From Hirudo medicinalis (taxonomy: Eukaryota; Annelida; Clitellata; Hirudinida; Hirudinidae), in contig MPNW01000240.1 of NCBI GenBank assembly GCA_011800805.1, positions 140,654 through 180,416 on the forward strand: a DNA stretch of 39,763 nt, given 5' to 3'. Made by a program: the position numbers and the translations under genes. This document shows, one piece after another, positions 1 through 13,400 of this stretch (the stretch's first letter is position 1; the number at the start of each line of letters is the position of its first letter). The notes under the pieces are model-generated. The model was not told where the DNA came from, made no database searches, and worked only from the letters and a program-made list of their open reading frames with translations.

Positions 1-9
1 GACGATGAC

Positions 10-77
<68 letters not shown>

Positions 78-125
78 CGATGACGATGACGATGATGATG
101 ATGACGATGACGATGACGACGGTGA
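1..125. repeat. (GAT/GAC)n microsatellite
   Basis: An uninterrupted GAT tract grades into mixed GAT/GAC units and stops near 125. It runs off the left edge, so its full length is unknown. The poly-Met or poly-Asp reading frames across it are low-complexity artefacts. It probably lies in the intron that follows the Cav3 exon at 738-1004 (minus strand). Confidence 0.95.
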
Positions 126-540
126 TGATTTCAATTAGTAATCGTGATTACATTGAGTTAAAAGCAGAGCACTTGAATATTAAATTGAATTTAATTATTA
201 AATTGAATTTAATATTTCATGAACCTCACGAATGAACGTCTTCGTTAAAATTAAATCAATAGAAATTGCATCTACTGATAAATGTCCAATAATGAATGTC
301 ATTACAAATTCTAGAAATCTTAAATTACATTCGTTACGAATATTAACTACTATCATGACTCGTGGAGGCATGTTGTGCTTAATAAACGAAAATAGATTTG
401 GCAATATTGAAACGCCTCGTATCACGAATTATGCTACATTTGCAAATAATTTGTTGATCTCATCGAAATGTACTGGAGCGATGGATTTTAGAGTTTTCGA
501 AATATATACTTGTTATTGTTGCTGTTGTTGCTGCTGCTGT

Positions 541-573
<33 letters not shown>

Positions 574-737
574 AATATTTTAACTTGACAACAACAATAT
601 TAACAATAAACCCAACAGACAAATTATTAATATTATGCAGTTCAGCTGTTGAACTGAGATCATTTCATTTGAACATTAAATCGCACGATGCAATCTGAAC
701 TCATGAACCACAAAGGATACTTCCATGTGACCAATAC
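126..737. other. Presumed intron of the T-type calcium channel gene
   Basis: No convincing exon is seen on either strand. The stretch starts, in minus-strand terms, at the GT donor directly after the exon ending at 738, so it should be the first part of the following intron. It contains the TGT/TGC tract described separately and AT-rich sequence. Confidence 0.5.
509..575. repeat. (TGT/TGC)n trinucleotide tract
   Basis: About 22 TGT or TGC triplets with one TGTCGT interruption. The plus strand could be read as poly-Cys and the minus strand as poly-Gln/Asn, but neither frame joins a recognisable exon. It is treated as an intronic microsatellite. Confidence 0.85.
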
Positions 738-1004
738 CAGGCACCAACTTCTCGGCTTCGTGGTCTGCGAGAGGCAGAAGAGGGCTTTGGCAGTGAACCC
801 GGGGTAGGGTAACTCCTCCTTCTCGATGTCGTTGCCTACTTCGTCATCGTTTTCTCCGCCCACTGCAGTGTGACCGGCCAATCGCAGAACGGGGTTCGTC
901 TTCAGTGATTTTACATGTCGAAGAAGAGCCTTCCTGGCAAAAAGATTCGGTACGTTCTTGTGTCGTTGTTGGAGGTTCGGTTTAGTCGCTGGAGTTGTTT
1001 CCAT
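738..1004 (-). CDS. T-type (Cav3) voltage-gated calcium channel alpha-1 subunit, N-terminal exon (partial gene)
   Basis: This exon encodes the cytoplasmic N-terminus of a T-type calcium channel pore subunit, a low-voltage-activated plasma-membrane channel. It reads 89 codons from the ATG at 1004 to a GT donor after 738 (phase 0). The last third carries the Cav3 signature just before segment IS1: EELPYPGFTAKALFCLSQ followed by TKPRSWCL. Human Cav3 channels have LPYPALAPVVFFYLSQ and RPRSWCL at the same place, and the exon end falls inside that conserved block. The first half is basic and low in conservation, as expected for this tail. The rest of the gene, with all membrane domains, lies left of the window. 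The chosen ATG is the first after a poly-Gln-like CAA tract (minus strand, about 1020-1045). An upstream ATG at 1112 in the same frame is possible but would add an unusual hydrophobic and Q-rich leader, so I read that part as 5' UTR. Confidence 0.82.
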
Positions 1005-4000
1005 GTTGTTTTCCACAACTTGTTTTTGTTGTTGTTGTTGTCGTCGTTGCGGGGAAATAAAAATAAAGAAATAAATAAATAAATAGAATGTTTTTAAGAC
1101 GAGAGAGATCACTTGTAGTAAATGACTACTCCAACTGAGAGTCGAGCGAGAATCGAGTTCCCGGAATCAATGCGTTCACCATGATGAGGAGTTTTCTTTT
1201 TTCTGAGAAGAATATTTCATAATTTGTAAGCTGGCTGCTCGGGACAAATTCTGGCTTTGTCTTTGAATGATGCTAATGATGTCCATCGCCTGTTTCCAGC
1301 AATCTGATGTCCTTCCACGGTCATTATTCTTCCTCGCTTTATCATTCCAGCCAAGAATTTACTTCGCAATTTACGAGAAAATGCATTCTCGACATTTTTT
1401 TAGAGTGAAATAGTCTCCAAGACTCCGTGCATGTTGCTCTCGATTTTTTCAAACATCACGAATTCGAATTGTGAGTAGATCAATTCAACGAACGTTTAAA
1501 ATGATTAAAGTCCTTATTTTGTTATTTGTCCTGAGACTTTCAACATGTCTTCTGTTGCTTTTGAGGAAAACTTTCGCTTACAACGCAAACTTTGGTCAAA
1601 AAAATAATTCCACAAGAAATGGACACCAATAAGACGTAATTAATCGGTTCAGTTTTTTTTTACGAAATATATAAAACAACATTGATTGAATCGACGAGAA
1701 TTGAATTTTTCTTCCTGAAAATATCGCTCACCTTCAAAACGCGTGAATAATCCTAACCGAGGCAGAAATTATCGACGAAAATTATGATATATTAAAGGTT
1801 CTTTTTTGTTTCTCTGAATTACGAAGACGAGGATGTCACTTCGAATCGGTAATTAAGGGAATTAAAATTGATTGAAATTCATTAGGATGATGTTCGCTTC
1901 GAGCAGCGGTGTGGATCCTTCCAGGCCTTCCGAGCACGTTAGGAAGGAGAGGATTGCCGTCGGTGTAGAAACGCATGGATGTTCGTTTCGTCGTGCAACA
2001 AGTTGAAATTCATGGACATCCCGTTAATAATGCTTTCAAAAGTTATCTGGACCGTGAAATATTCGCGATTTTCTTCAAAATTAAAGAGTAAAAAATGGAA
2101 TGAAGGCGACCGTTTTAGTTGTAAAAAGATCTCTCCCTTCGTATCTCGAATCATGCGCAGTCATCAATTGAAATGAGTGGTTGAGATGGAATTAAGTATT
2201 TACACAAGCAAAATCACAAAACTTAATCACCGCATCCTGCTAACTAATAAAAAATTAACGTGAACAGCTTCAACACCTCTGACGGAAAGGTCAATTTAGA
2301 TTCCATTACAAATGCGAAAATTTAAAAAAATGTTTCCTACGCCCTTTATTTGTCTATTTATTTTGTCTTTAAAATATTCCTAAATTAAAATATTCCTGAA
2401 TTAAACTAATCCTAAATTTTGTAAAATTTATTATAAAACAAAAAGGGAAACGCTTCCAAAACACTTCCAGACTATGAAACACTATGAAAGTCGTCGTTTG
2501 GTTTTCCCTCCGAGGACATGAAGTAATGATGAGTTTCATTCTTTAAGCAAGTCTCTTAAATTTATTTTTTATTGTTTATTAATTAGTCATTATAATTTAT
2601 TTATATTTCATTTTTTAATTATTAATTCTAAATAAATGTCACGCAACTTCAGTTGCAATTTCGTAAAACGCTTCTGTAAAACGAAACTGCTTTGCTTGAT
2701 TGATTGCGGTTGAATTGGATTGATTGAAGTTGGTTGAGTCTTGACTCGAGGACTGGCAATCAAATATTTCCTCATGACCTCACTTTTCAACGACCTTGAA
2801 AATGCAAAGCCACAAATGTGAAAAATGACGTGGTGAAATATTTAAAATGTGAGGAAATCTCTCCTCCATTCACAACATCATCGTCGTCGTCATCGTCATC
2901 ATACCAGCTGAAATTTTGATTACTCGATTTAGCTCTTCTCTTCAATTAATTTATTAATAATTCCTTCGGCATTCTAAATAATTAATTAACATCTTGAAAG
3001 TTTATAAGTTGGCATTCCTGAAATCCAATGTTTCCATCGCTGATTTAGGAATTTAAAAAAAATAAAACTAAGAATGATTCCTGGCATTCATTGGCTCGTC
3101 TACAGTTACACCACTGGACATTTTAGACATCTTTACGCTCTCGAGTCTTAGGAATGGACAGAGGATTGAGTTTCTTCGCTAATAGAGCCTTTTAAAATTT
3201 TAAATTTTAAAACACATTAACCCATGAAATGGCAACTTCTTTCTGTTGCCTTCTATTTATTTTTCATTCAGTTTTTCTCCTTCCGTTGTCTTTATAGGAG
3301 TTTATCAGAATCCTTTGCTAATAGTTGTTTTAATTTGGTTGTTTTAGGTGAGATGTTATAATATTTAAAAATTTGATTTTGTAAATTTAGCAAATCCATC
3401 ATCCTAGTTTATATCCAAGCAAATCTCAAGTAACGTTGTTTCTCAAGAAAACGACTTGATCAATGACTCTCATGCACATTCTGACCTCACATCCCAGAGG
3501 TCGTCCTTTCATCTTTGAACCTTGACCCGAGCCCGGTGAAAATGGTGATTATTTAATTCGAGAGTGGTCATCTGTTTTCCGATTTAGAATGTGATTTTTT
3601 GCTTTGATTCCATTTCCTTTTAAAACGAACAGATTTTATCGCGAGAATTGAAAGATAAACGTTGTCGTTGGTATACACCTTTGAATTCACTGGAGTTATT
3701 TTTTTTTATTTCTCATTCTATGCATTCCATTTCATTCCATCAGTCTCATTCACTGGCATCGTCTTGGAGTCCTGGAGTTTGCCTCCTCAATCATCGAAAC
3801 GACTTCCTGTCTGCCATCCATCTAGTGTCGAGAAGGGCCATCCATAGGTGGCACACATTTTCCATTTAATTGAAGACTAAATGACTTTTGGCTCGAGAAA
3901 TCACTTTAGAGATCAACTTGTGCTTTCTTTTCCATCCGGTGGCATAAAGCATCAGCCAGTGGCCATTGTAATTACCAGCTGAGAAAAGGAACGAAGAAAA

Positions 4001-4485
4001 ACAGCTTGTAATAATTTTTTCTCGCTCTTTCTTATTCTCCCATTTTTCTCCACTCATCTAAAACAGGGCACACGTTTTTTTTTTCCAAGAAAACAATTTA
4101 ATTGCTTCTCAAATATGCCTTATTTTAACAATTTCAACAAAGCTTTGACCAACAGACAAGTATTTTGTGAGACATAAATCAAACGACTTTCAACATTTTA
4201 AAGCCAAAATGTGGAACAATAATTCGTTAGTTATATTCGCTCTTCGGACTCTCCATTTAATCGAATAATACCGAGCAAAATAATACCTTATATATTTATT
4301 TAGTTAATCAATAAAAATATGTTTTTGTTCATTTTTTTTTGTATTTTGCACTAATTTGTGATCGAACTAAATTCCTAGATATTATACTTTGGTAAAAGTG
4401 TTCATAGCGACAAGCGATAAACGGTGGGCCGGTTCTATGTACACGCTTTATTTTGATTGTTTACGTCTGATTTTAAAGCTTTAGA
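1005..4485. other. Intergenic region between divergent Cav3 and URB1 genes
   Basis: About 3.5 kb separates two head-to-head genes and should hold both 5' UTRs and promoters. I see no exon matching a known family. Open frames exist on both strands at about 1939-2176 and on the plus strand at 3648-3869, but they lack recognisable protein character. A short GTC/ATC triplet run lies near 2880-2902. Poly-T and AT-rich stretches are common. Confidence 0.6.
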
Positions 4486-7400
4486 ATGAAGAGAAAAGCC
4501 GGTTTAGATTTAAATGACAAATCACCCGAAGCCAAGAAAATTAAAAAAGTTTTTACAGGATCGGATTTTATTACTTTGTTGAGTGATTCAAGTTCCGCTT
4601 TCGTAGGTTGGTAAATCGAGAATTATTTTAACTCAAGATGTGGATTAAGTTATTTGTTACATCGTGTTTCTAGTATGGGTTTTTACATACCTTGCTTTTA
4701 AATGTATTTGCCTTAAAATTTGATTGCCTAAGAGTTGGTGTAAACTTGTAATCATCAGTTGGACAACTGGTGTTGATTAAGAAAAGTCATGAAATTTAAG
4801 ATTGACAATACATGTTGACGAATGCTTAATCACGATCAATCAGTTATTTGTGGATATATTCACTGTCATAAAATATACAATGTTCTAAAGATATCTTACA
4901 ATTAGATTCATTTAAAGTGCATTTCTAAGCAATAGCCACAGTTTTTCAATTTCTGTTAAAAATTATTTTCAGCAATTATTTTATTTTTTATAATTAATAA
5001 TTACGTTAGCGCTCGCAACCTTCATCAAGTCAGCTGAAGCCCATTTGGAGGACAGGACTGAAGATGATGTCGTGCAGTCATATTGCAAGTCGACGAGTGA
5101 TTGCAAAGAAATTCTAAACCTCCTCACTGGAGAGAAACTCAAGACCCCAGAGGTGGATAATGAAATCATAAATCATTGCATCAATGCTCCATAGCATCAC
5201 CTTGTTATGCATGATATGTCACTATTAAAAACTCCCATTACCTCAGTGCATATTGTAATTGTTACATTGCATGTTATGAGTAGTATAATTATTAATAAAT
5301 AACGGCAACATTATAATTATAAATTATCATAATTTATGCTGATTATAATTTAATTATATTCATCATATTTTATGCTGATTAATTATAATTTGCTGTAATT
5401 TATAATGATTAATTATCAATCAATTAATTACAATGCTTTATTAACATTGCAGATCTACCAAGTCCTGGAAAGCGTCCGACTAATCCTCGTCAGAATTTTC
5501 TCCGACCTCAAGCAGTACGAAATCGTCGGCCAATCGGTAGCCAAGAAGCTGGTGACCGATCACGTGCCGGCCGTTTTGAAGCTGACTTCCATCGGCAACA
5601 AATCCCCGCAAGTCAAATCCGCCCTGAGGCTCCTGACCCTCCTGACGAGCGGAATTTGTTCGACCAAGTGGGGGTGGATCAGCAAGGAGGTTTTGGCCAA
5701 GATTGACTTCAGCCATGCAAACTGGACAGCACTTGTTAACAGGAAAGATGCCAAGGTAGGGAAATATAAATATAATAAATAAAAATACATAATGAGTACA
5801 AATAATGTTAATTATTGAAATTCACCGGTTAGTAAAATCGACGCGTCATGACGAACGAGTTCAATTCCTTCGACAGGATCCCGAGGACGTCAAGTTCTGC
5901 CTCACAGAGTTCGTGTGCAACCTCCTGTCGAGCCGCAACTCGTCCGTCCTGAAGACTCTTGCAGAAGCCAAGAGTGATTGACCCTTTCATTTATTAATAA
6001 TGACCTCATGAATATTATAATTAAGTGATATAATTAAGTCTCATATTTTATGCTAATTTTATTGTTGTTAATTCATTGCTAATGTCTTCGCTCGTTTACA
6101 ACTGGTTTTCGTCTTTTAGATTTTATTCCGACGCTCTTCGAATGCCTCCACGGCGATAATTGCTTCGTCATTTGCAGGGTTCTGACCACGATTTTAGTTT
6201 CTGTGAGTTCATTCATCTCGCTCGACTTGAAACGATGAAAAGGAACCGAACAACATAGTTTCTGTTTTTGATTAGGTCGTCAACAATACATCTCTGACAA
6301 AGACTTTCAAAATAAGGCTGTTCAATGAGAAATCCTTGAAGGCTCTTTGTCGGTTGTACGGCTGGACCGGGGCGAAGAGCTGGCAGGAGATGGCCGGCTC
6401 CAAGAAAGATAAGAATAAGTCAAAGAGATCAGCTGAAGAAAAGCCATTGTCTGTGAGTCTGTTGGCATTGATTTGATTTTGTATTTGATGTCTTATAAAC
6501 ACTTTCTTTCATTAATATTTCAATATTAAGTATTTATTCCAAAAACCAATCATAATATGCCACCTTTAATTTACAGTTTGATCTCGAGAATATGTCGGAC
6601 GAACAGGTCTCGGTTCGTTCGCACGTTCACGAGTTGCTCGTTCAGTTGTGTTCATCATTCAGAAATGGAATCATATTCAAGGACAAGTCTGCACCCATCA
6701 TTTCGGGACAGTAAGTTGATTAATGTTTTACTTTTCGTTTTTTGTTGTTTTTAGTTTCTGTCGAGTTATTCTAAATGGAATTATTTGCTTTTCCAGGAAT
6801 CCCAACCACGTCATTACGAACCTCCTCCAAAATCTTCCTCAATCATTTTACAAAGACCCCCTTATGTGCACTTTGGCCACCGAGATATTCTCGAGCTGTC
6901 CCGACCAGATCCATTTCTTTCTCGGTGCTTCGAGCTTTGCAGGGTGCCTTGTGCCCAGAGTGTCCAGGAACTGGTTCTCCTGCTCTGAATTCGTAACTCG
7001 GGTATGCATTTTAATATTTAGTTATCGGTTTGTGTACTGTTAACATCTTCTTAGCATCTCGGTTTGCATGTTATTCATGTTATTCATGTTATTCATGTTA
7101 ATCATGTTATTCATGTTATTCATGTTAATCATGTTATTCATGTTAATCATGTTAATCATGTTATTCATGTTAATCATGTTAATCATGTTATTCATGTTAT
7201 TAATGTTATTCATGTTATTCATGTTATTCATGTTAATTCGATAACAAGGATACAAGCACAACAAGGTTATAATGAATGGTTGAAACATGAGCTACCAAAT
7301 GTTTTTAGGTGTTTCAAGGACATGTTTTCACTCCGAGGACTTTTCCCCTTTTCCTGCTCTCTGGCGACCCTCAGAAAATGGGGGAAAATTATGTCAGACA

Positions 7401-10400
7401 TGTTTTGCCACCTGCTGAAATTTGGAAAAAATTATTGGAAGGATTGTTGGTGAGATACAATTATGTGTTTGTGATTTAATGTTGAAAAATATTTTATGTA
7501 AATAATTTTGATTTTACAAATTTATTTTTTGACATTTTTTCAATCGACCAGGAGCAGCACGAAGATCAGGTGATGACGAGATGCTTAAACTTTCTTAACA
7601 TAAACACAGAGAGGCTCTTGAAAGCCAAGCAACTAATAAGTCAGGAAAGAGCATCCGGCAGCGATCTCTACGAAAACAGCAAACATTTCTATCACGAGTT
7701 TGAAGCGGCTTTCGACGATGGCCTCAGGAAGGTTTGAACGATGTTTTTAGACGAATTAATGGCAAGTTATTGATGCATGCATTTAATGCTGTTTAGAATC
7801 TCCCCACATTCATTGAAATGGTGCATAGGATGGAGAGATTTGTCAGCAAGGAAAAGAAGGATGACGACGAAGAGAGCGGAGACAAAAAGAAGGCAAAGGA
7901 ATCGATTCTGCAAGGTCGATGTCACGTGGATTGTACGATGCTTTGTTGCTAATGTAATGCAATGTGAATTGAAACTGTTGCAGAACTGCCTGTCGTCGAC
8001 CGATCAGAAGTCGTTGGACAGTTCTTGCAAGTCTTGTGCAACCTGACCTCACTTGGGGATTGCGAAGCAATGGGTGTTTCAACTTTTGTGGACAGAATCA
8101 TTGCCACTGTCGAAACGGTCCTGAGCGACAGTCCCGTAAGTGAAGACGGAAAGAGTCTTAAGAGGAGATCGAGCGGTGCGGCCACATCGGGCGACGGACC
8201 TGTTCGGATGTCTTCCGAAACCTCCGGTATTCGCATCAAAGAGTTGCTGCTGCATTTTTGGCAAACTATCCTCCTGCGAAGAATTCCACTGGAAAAACTT
8301 GTCCAAGACTCTGAACTTGAAAGGAATCTCATCTTTCAAACTTCACTGGAGCTGCTGTCCGGAAGTGATGATGATGATGCTGATCTATCTCGAGTAATGT
8401 TGCTGGATGCCCTCTCTCAGGTGAACATTTTTACTTGAAGAAGATTGATTTTAGGCTTATAAAATTGTAATTAATTAATTATTATTTGTGACATTTTTGT
8501 GACAAAATCAAAATTAAATTTGGACACTCCAGGTCCTTCTGGACTGTGGTGCATTTGGGTCTCTCGACGAGATCAGGAGCTGGCTCAGGAACTTGAAGCC
8601 TGCTGACGAAGAGAAACCAAGAAAGTACGCGAAGAAGTGCATCAAATTCTTTCTTAACAACCTCGCCTTGTCACTTGGAAAGTCAGACAAGGACGGCAAA
8701 TGCACAGATTTGAGCCTGTTTTTAGGGACCTCTTTGGGGCAACTGCAAGGAGACAAATTTATTGGTGAGTTATTTGCAAATAACAGAAAGTGATGTATTA
8801 TTTATTGAATCGATTTTCATTTAAACATGTTTTGTTAAAATAAGCTCGCCATTTGGAGGAGACAGCTTTCTCAGTTATACGAATAACTATGAATATACAA
8901 TGAATCAATTTTGTAAATTATTAAGTTTGCTGTTATTGTTATGAGGGCTTTTTAACTGAGATGATGAGTTCTACTGCAGATTCTTATGTCGACAAGTGTG
9001 TGTTTGACATTGTGGCCACGTCTGTGGATCCCATTGGCACATCATCCAAGCTGCTTACACAAGAAGTCGTAAAGAATGGGGGATTATCCAAGTCAAAACC
9101 TGTTATTGACTTCTTGGTAATTGATAAAATATTTTGTATTTAATGACATATATGATATATATAATATTATTATAATGATTTGACTCGTTGTCATGGAGAA
9201 TTGTATTTGCAGACATCAGAAAAGTTGAAAAAGAAAAGTAAGCATTCTGCGCTCGAAATTGATTCTCCCGAGAACTGGAGCAGTTCTGACATCAGAAGTC
9301 TTCAATATCACATCAAGATAACCTGCTTTGCATCGTCTGTAGAAGCTTTCAAGTTATCAGTCAGTACAATATTCTATAATTTAGCTCTAAATGATGTAAA
9401 TGTAGTCTTTAAATATAATTTGTGATTTTCAGAAAACTGATTCTAGCAACTCAGATGAAGTGGCTAAACTGAATAATTGCCTGGAAAAATTGAGTACAGG
9501 CATAAGGGAGTTGAACGCAACAAGGATCGAGGATCATTCAGAAGAAAAGAGCGACGGGGCGGATGCCGAGGACGACGACGACTTCGCAACTCGGAAAGCT
9601 CCGACCATGGACCGTTCGAAGAAAGCAGAGATTTGCAAATCGATTTTTGAAGAGACATGCACCCATGTTTTCAGTAGCAGCTTCTTGCAGACATTTTTCT
9701 TGAACCATTGCTCTGGCTCGGGGGTCGTGAACGACTGGTTTGCATCGATGGCCGAAAAGCTTCCTCGGGTGTTCGATCTGAAAACCTTGGAGGTCGTGCT
9801 CGATGTGCCTGTCAAAAAGGTACAAGTACTCGTCTTCGATCTTTTGGAGGGGAAGGAATCCATTGGTAAATTGAACTTGTCGAAGATGCGATTTCATGCT
9901 ATCCGATACATTTATTTCCTCGATTGCAGTGACGACAAATCAGTTGATGAAGCTCGTGAAATGCTTTTCGCCGCTTTTGCCTGACGAACTGGTGAGGAAG
10001 TTCTGCACCGGCTTCATCCTGAACGTCCCAAAAGAAGATCCTAGCAGTGAAAATGACGTCAAAATATTGACCGAATCGGGCGGAAAGACCCTTTCGGGAA
10101 GGGGTTTGTTTTTCTGCTCCTATTCTGAGAGATTAATAATGGCTAAAACTCGGTGCTTTCCATTTTACGAAATTCCAGATGCTTCGGCACACGAAGAACT
10201 CTTTGTGGAGACGACGCAATATTTGAAGGACAGAATCATGAAGACCAGGCTTTCAGATGAAGCTTTAAGGTGTTCCTTCACCTTCATCTTGAATTTCATT
10301 AAAATGAAACCTTCAGAAGGCTTGGAACTCCTGAACTCAAAAAAGAAAAGGAAATCTTTCTTTTATCATCTTGTATCGTCTTCTCGGAAGATCGAGCTCG

Positions 10401-13400
10401 ACTTTATAGAGGATTTGGTTGGTCGTCGACGACGCTCACGTTTCGAATTGTTTGCAACAAATCTTTTTACGATCCTCAGATGAAAGTCATTCCGAGGGAA
10501 AATGAACAATTTTTGTTGGAGTTGTTGTCGGCATGGTTGGAGGAAAACGCAGGCATTTGGTCGTCGGAAGAAAACTGGTCGAATTATTTGGGAATTCTCG
10601 TGGAGTTCGTGAGGTGCTCGAAAGGTTAGGAAAGTACAACGTTGATGTGGTTGTAATAAGAAAATAATGCTTACGAATTAGGCGTAGTTGAGTAAGTAAT
10701 ATCAAATATAGTTCATAATTATTATATTTTCAGATGAAGCATTATATAATATTTTATAAAACATAGCAGCTCTTGTAAACATTTACATTGCGGCAGTGAA
10801 AGCTGCGAACATGACACTGTCATTGTCGTTGTGCTAAATATCACGTATTCGTAAGATAACGAAAGAATAATCGAAATTAATCAATTAAATCAAAAACATT
10901 ACTCATCGATTATCGAAACTTTCAGCGAGTGATACAACAAGGAATGTTGGACATAGATTGTGGTCGCAAGCTGTGGAGCTGATATGTTCTGGAGGCGATC
11001 CGAGCGGAGGCAAGATGGATCTCGTGAAATCTGTGTTTGAAGCGATAGAGAATTTGTTTGAAGTAATATTTTATGTTTGTTGATAATCATCATTATTACA
11101 AGTTGTCACTCAAAGCCGGATTTGCACAAAAATAATATTTCAATCGTCATGATAAATTTCTAAGTGAAATCTTAATGAACAGATGTTTAGTGACAAGATA
11201 GCCAGCGATGACATCACAACAACAACATCAGAGCACTGGAGTAAATTCGTCAAAGTCGGTCTCAAGTGAGTATTTAAATGTTATTATTAATAATAAGTTA
11301 TAATTAATTAACTGATGAAAAAGATAAATTTATTTTTAATACATTGCAAATTATTATAGGCACCATCTGATGAACAAAGCCTTCATCAACACTTTATCTT
11401 CTATAATCCACCGGTTCTTCGTTGCCGTCGATCCCCCGTCCATTCCTCTGTCATCGCTCCGACCGTCAGTCCCCGAAGTCTTCAACATGGTGCTCGGTCA
11501 CTCGATGTTCATGAAGGTCGTTACATTGGAGACCGGCTCGCCAGAGAAAGGTAATGAAAGATTCGTGATGAATTCACGACGTGCTCGGGTTAAGGTTTCT
11601 GACTCGAATCACAGTTTTGGAGGTTGTTAAAAGTGTGAATTGCCTCTGAATTGATTTGTTTATCGATGCGTTTCTTCTTGATGATGTGTTGAACATGACA
11701 CGTGAGCGTAAACAGATTACATTATAAACGATAATAATCAATTGTGAAAAATAATAACGTGATTTCTGCTTAATTTTCAGAAAGCATCTTTAAACTTCTG
11801 CACACTCTGGCCAGTGTTGTTCCCGACAAATGTTGCACTCCTAATCTGGTGCCGATGCTGTTTGGGGCCTTCTCTGCAACCCTTTCTACGACAGGTGAGT
11901 TACCTGGCGACGACAGTAATAGAGTAATACCAACCAATTTGGTCAGACAGGCATACTAAAGTAGTTGTGATGCATAAATATCATTCACTCTGGTTAAGAT
12001 TTCAACCTACAATAATCGACATTTGCAGACAAATGCATCCTGAGTTTACTTCACATGTCTGAGAAGAAAGGAGTCGAAGTCCTTCAGCATAAGTTTGCAT
12101 CACTTTCTTGGGTTTTAAGCAACTTAATTCCATTAATTTCCTAATTAAACATATTAACATTATATTGTTCTATTAAAATTGATGATAATTTTTAAATCAA
12201 TTTAACTGCACAGACCTTATTATTGGGGTCAGAAAGCCGTCGATTATCAAGCAAGCAAGAAGGTTCTGTTCGCCAATGTTCTCGACCACGGCTTGAACGA
12301 ACTGCTCGATCAAGTGGATCCAAAAATGATGATGGATGCAGCATTAAACTTTCCCTTCTCTGTCAAACTCGATGTTAGTGGAACTACTTTCATTCATTCG
12401 AGGGATGTTTATGTTTTGTTTCAGTCGATCGGCAAGGCGTCTGCAGCCGAGGAGGCTTTGCGCTTCGATGCGGCTCCTTTAGGAGTTCAAGTCTTAGAAG
12501 CTTGCAAGAGTTTCTATAATTAAGGGATGTTAATGTTTAGTTTCTAGTTGAATTTCTAAACAATTCTCAGGTAAATGAAATGTGAATTATTTTTCCAGTG
12601 TTCAGTGTACAGTCCATTCTCTCAAGATGCCTCCTACAGCATTGGCGACAAAGAGCAGCACAAATATTACAATCCTTACTACTTTCTGCCTGCATTCTAT
12701 CATCTCATTGACAAAAGTAATCCTGAAACGACTTAATTCAACTTCAAAAATGCCGATTGCTCTCGATAAGTCTCACGAGCAACTATGCATTATACTGTTA
12801 CATACTATATACATTAAAATCGATTTCATTTTTTAATATTATTTTGTTTAAAATGGGTTTAAATTGCATAGATTAATTTTAATTTTCAGACATTGACTGC
12901 AGAAAGTTTGTCGAAAAGAATTGTCTGGGACTGGCCATCGCAAGTCTGACCAGCCACGAGACCTCCGTGAGGAGTCTCGGTTCGACGATATTGACGGCCT
13001 TCAGACGCCATCTAGAGGAATCAAAGTTCATCGACAAGCAGCAGGTCATGTGCATGCTGGATGCTCTCAAGAATGGCATGGAAGGGGATGGATTCAAACT
13101 CTCCAGCATTGTTTCTGCATTTCTCATCAGAGTCTCAAGCATCCTCCTCAAACCAGGTCGTCAGTTGCGATAGTAGACAATGAACGTTTGAACGATGCTG
13201 GACTATCTGAATAATTTGTTCGTGTGGACACCTGCGTATTTCGCAATCAATGTTATAAGTTGATAAATCATCATTATCGTTATTAATTGATCAACATTCT
13301 GATCAGATCATCACATGTACGTCCTCGTCAACCAATTTCTGCTCATCAAGCCAGCCATCGACCTGCAGAATGTTCCAGAATTTTACAAGTTATTCTTCAG

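Noticed and set aside
5..588. Long Met- and Cys-rich reading frames
   Set aside because: They are translations of GAT and TGT microsatellites with no splice or homology support.
1939..2176. Overlapping open frames on both strands upstream of URB1
   Set aside because: No recognisable motif, no clear splice partners, and composition does not differ from the surroundings.
7064..7453. A 129-aa frame that begins with His-Val-Ile repeats
   Set aside because: It is the intronic minisatellite running into a wrong frame of URB1 exon 9. The exon's true frame (VFQGHVFTPRTF) is set by the splice sites.
9534..9897. Two long minus-strand frames
   Set aside because: Shadows of URB1 exon 16, which has the conserved frame and proper splice sites.
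11566..11610. Possible box C/D snoRNA in a URB1 intron (GTGATGA ... CTGA flanked by GATTC/GAATC)
   Set aside because: The boxes are only about 38 nt apart, there is no C'/D' pair, and the stem has a 3-nt spacer. I could not name an rRNA target, so chance is more likely.
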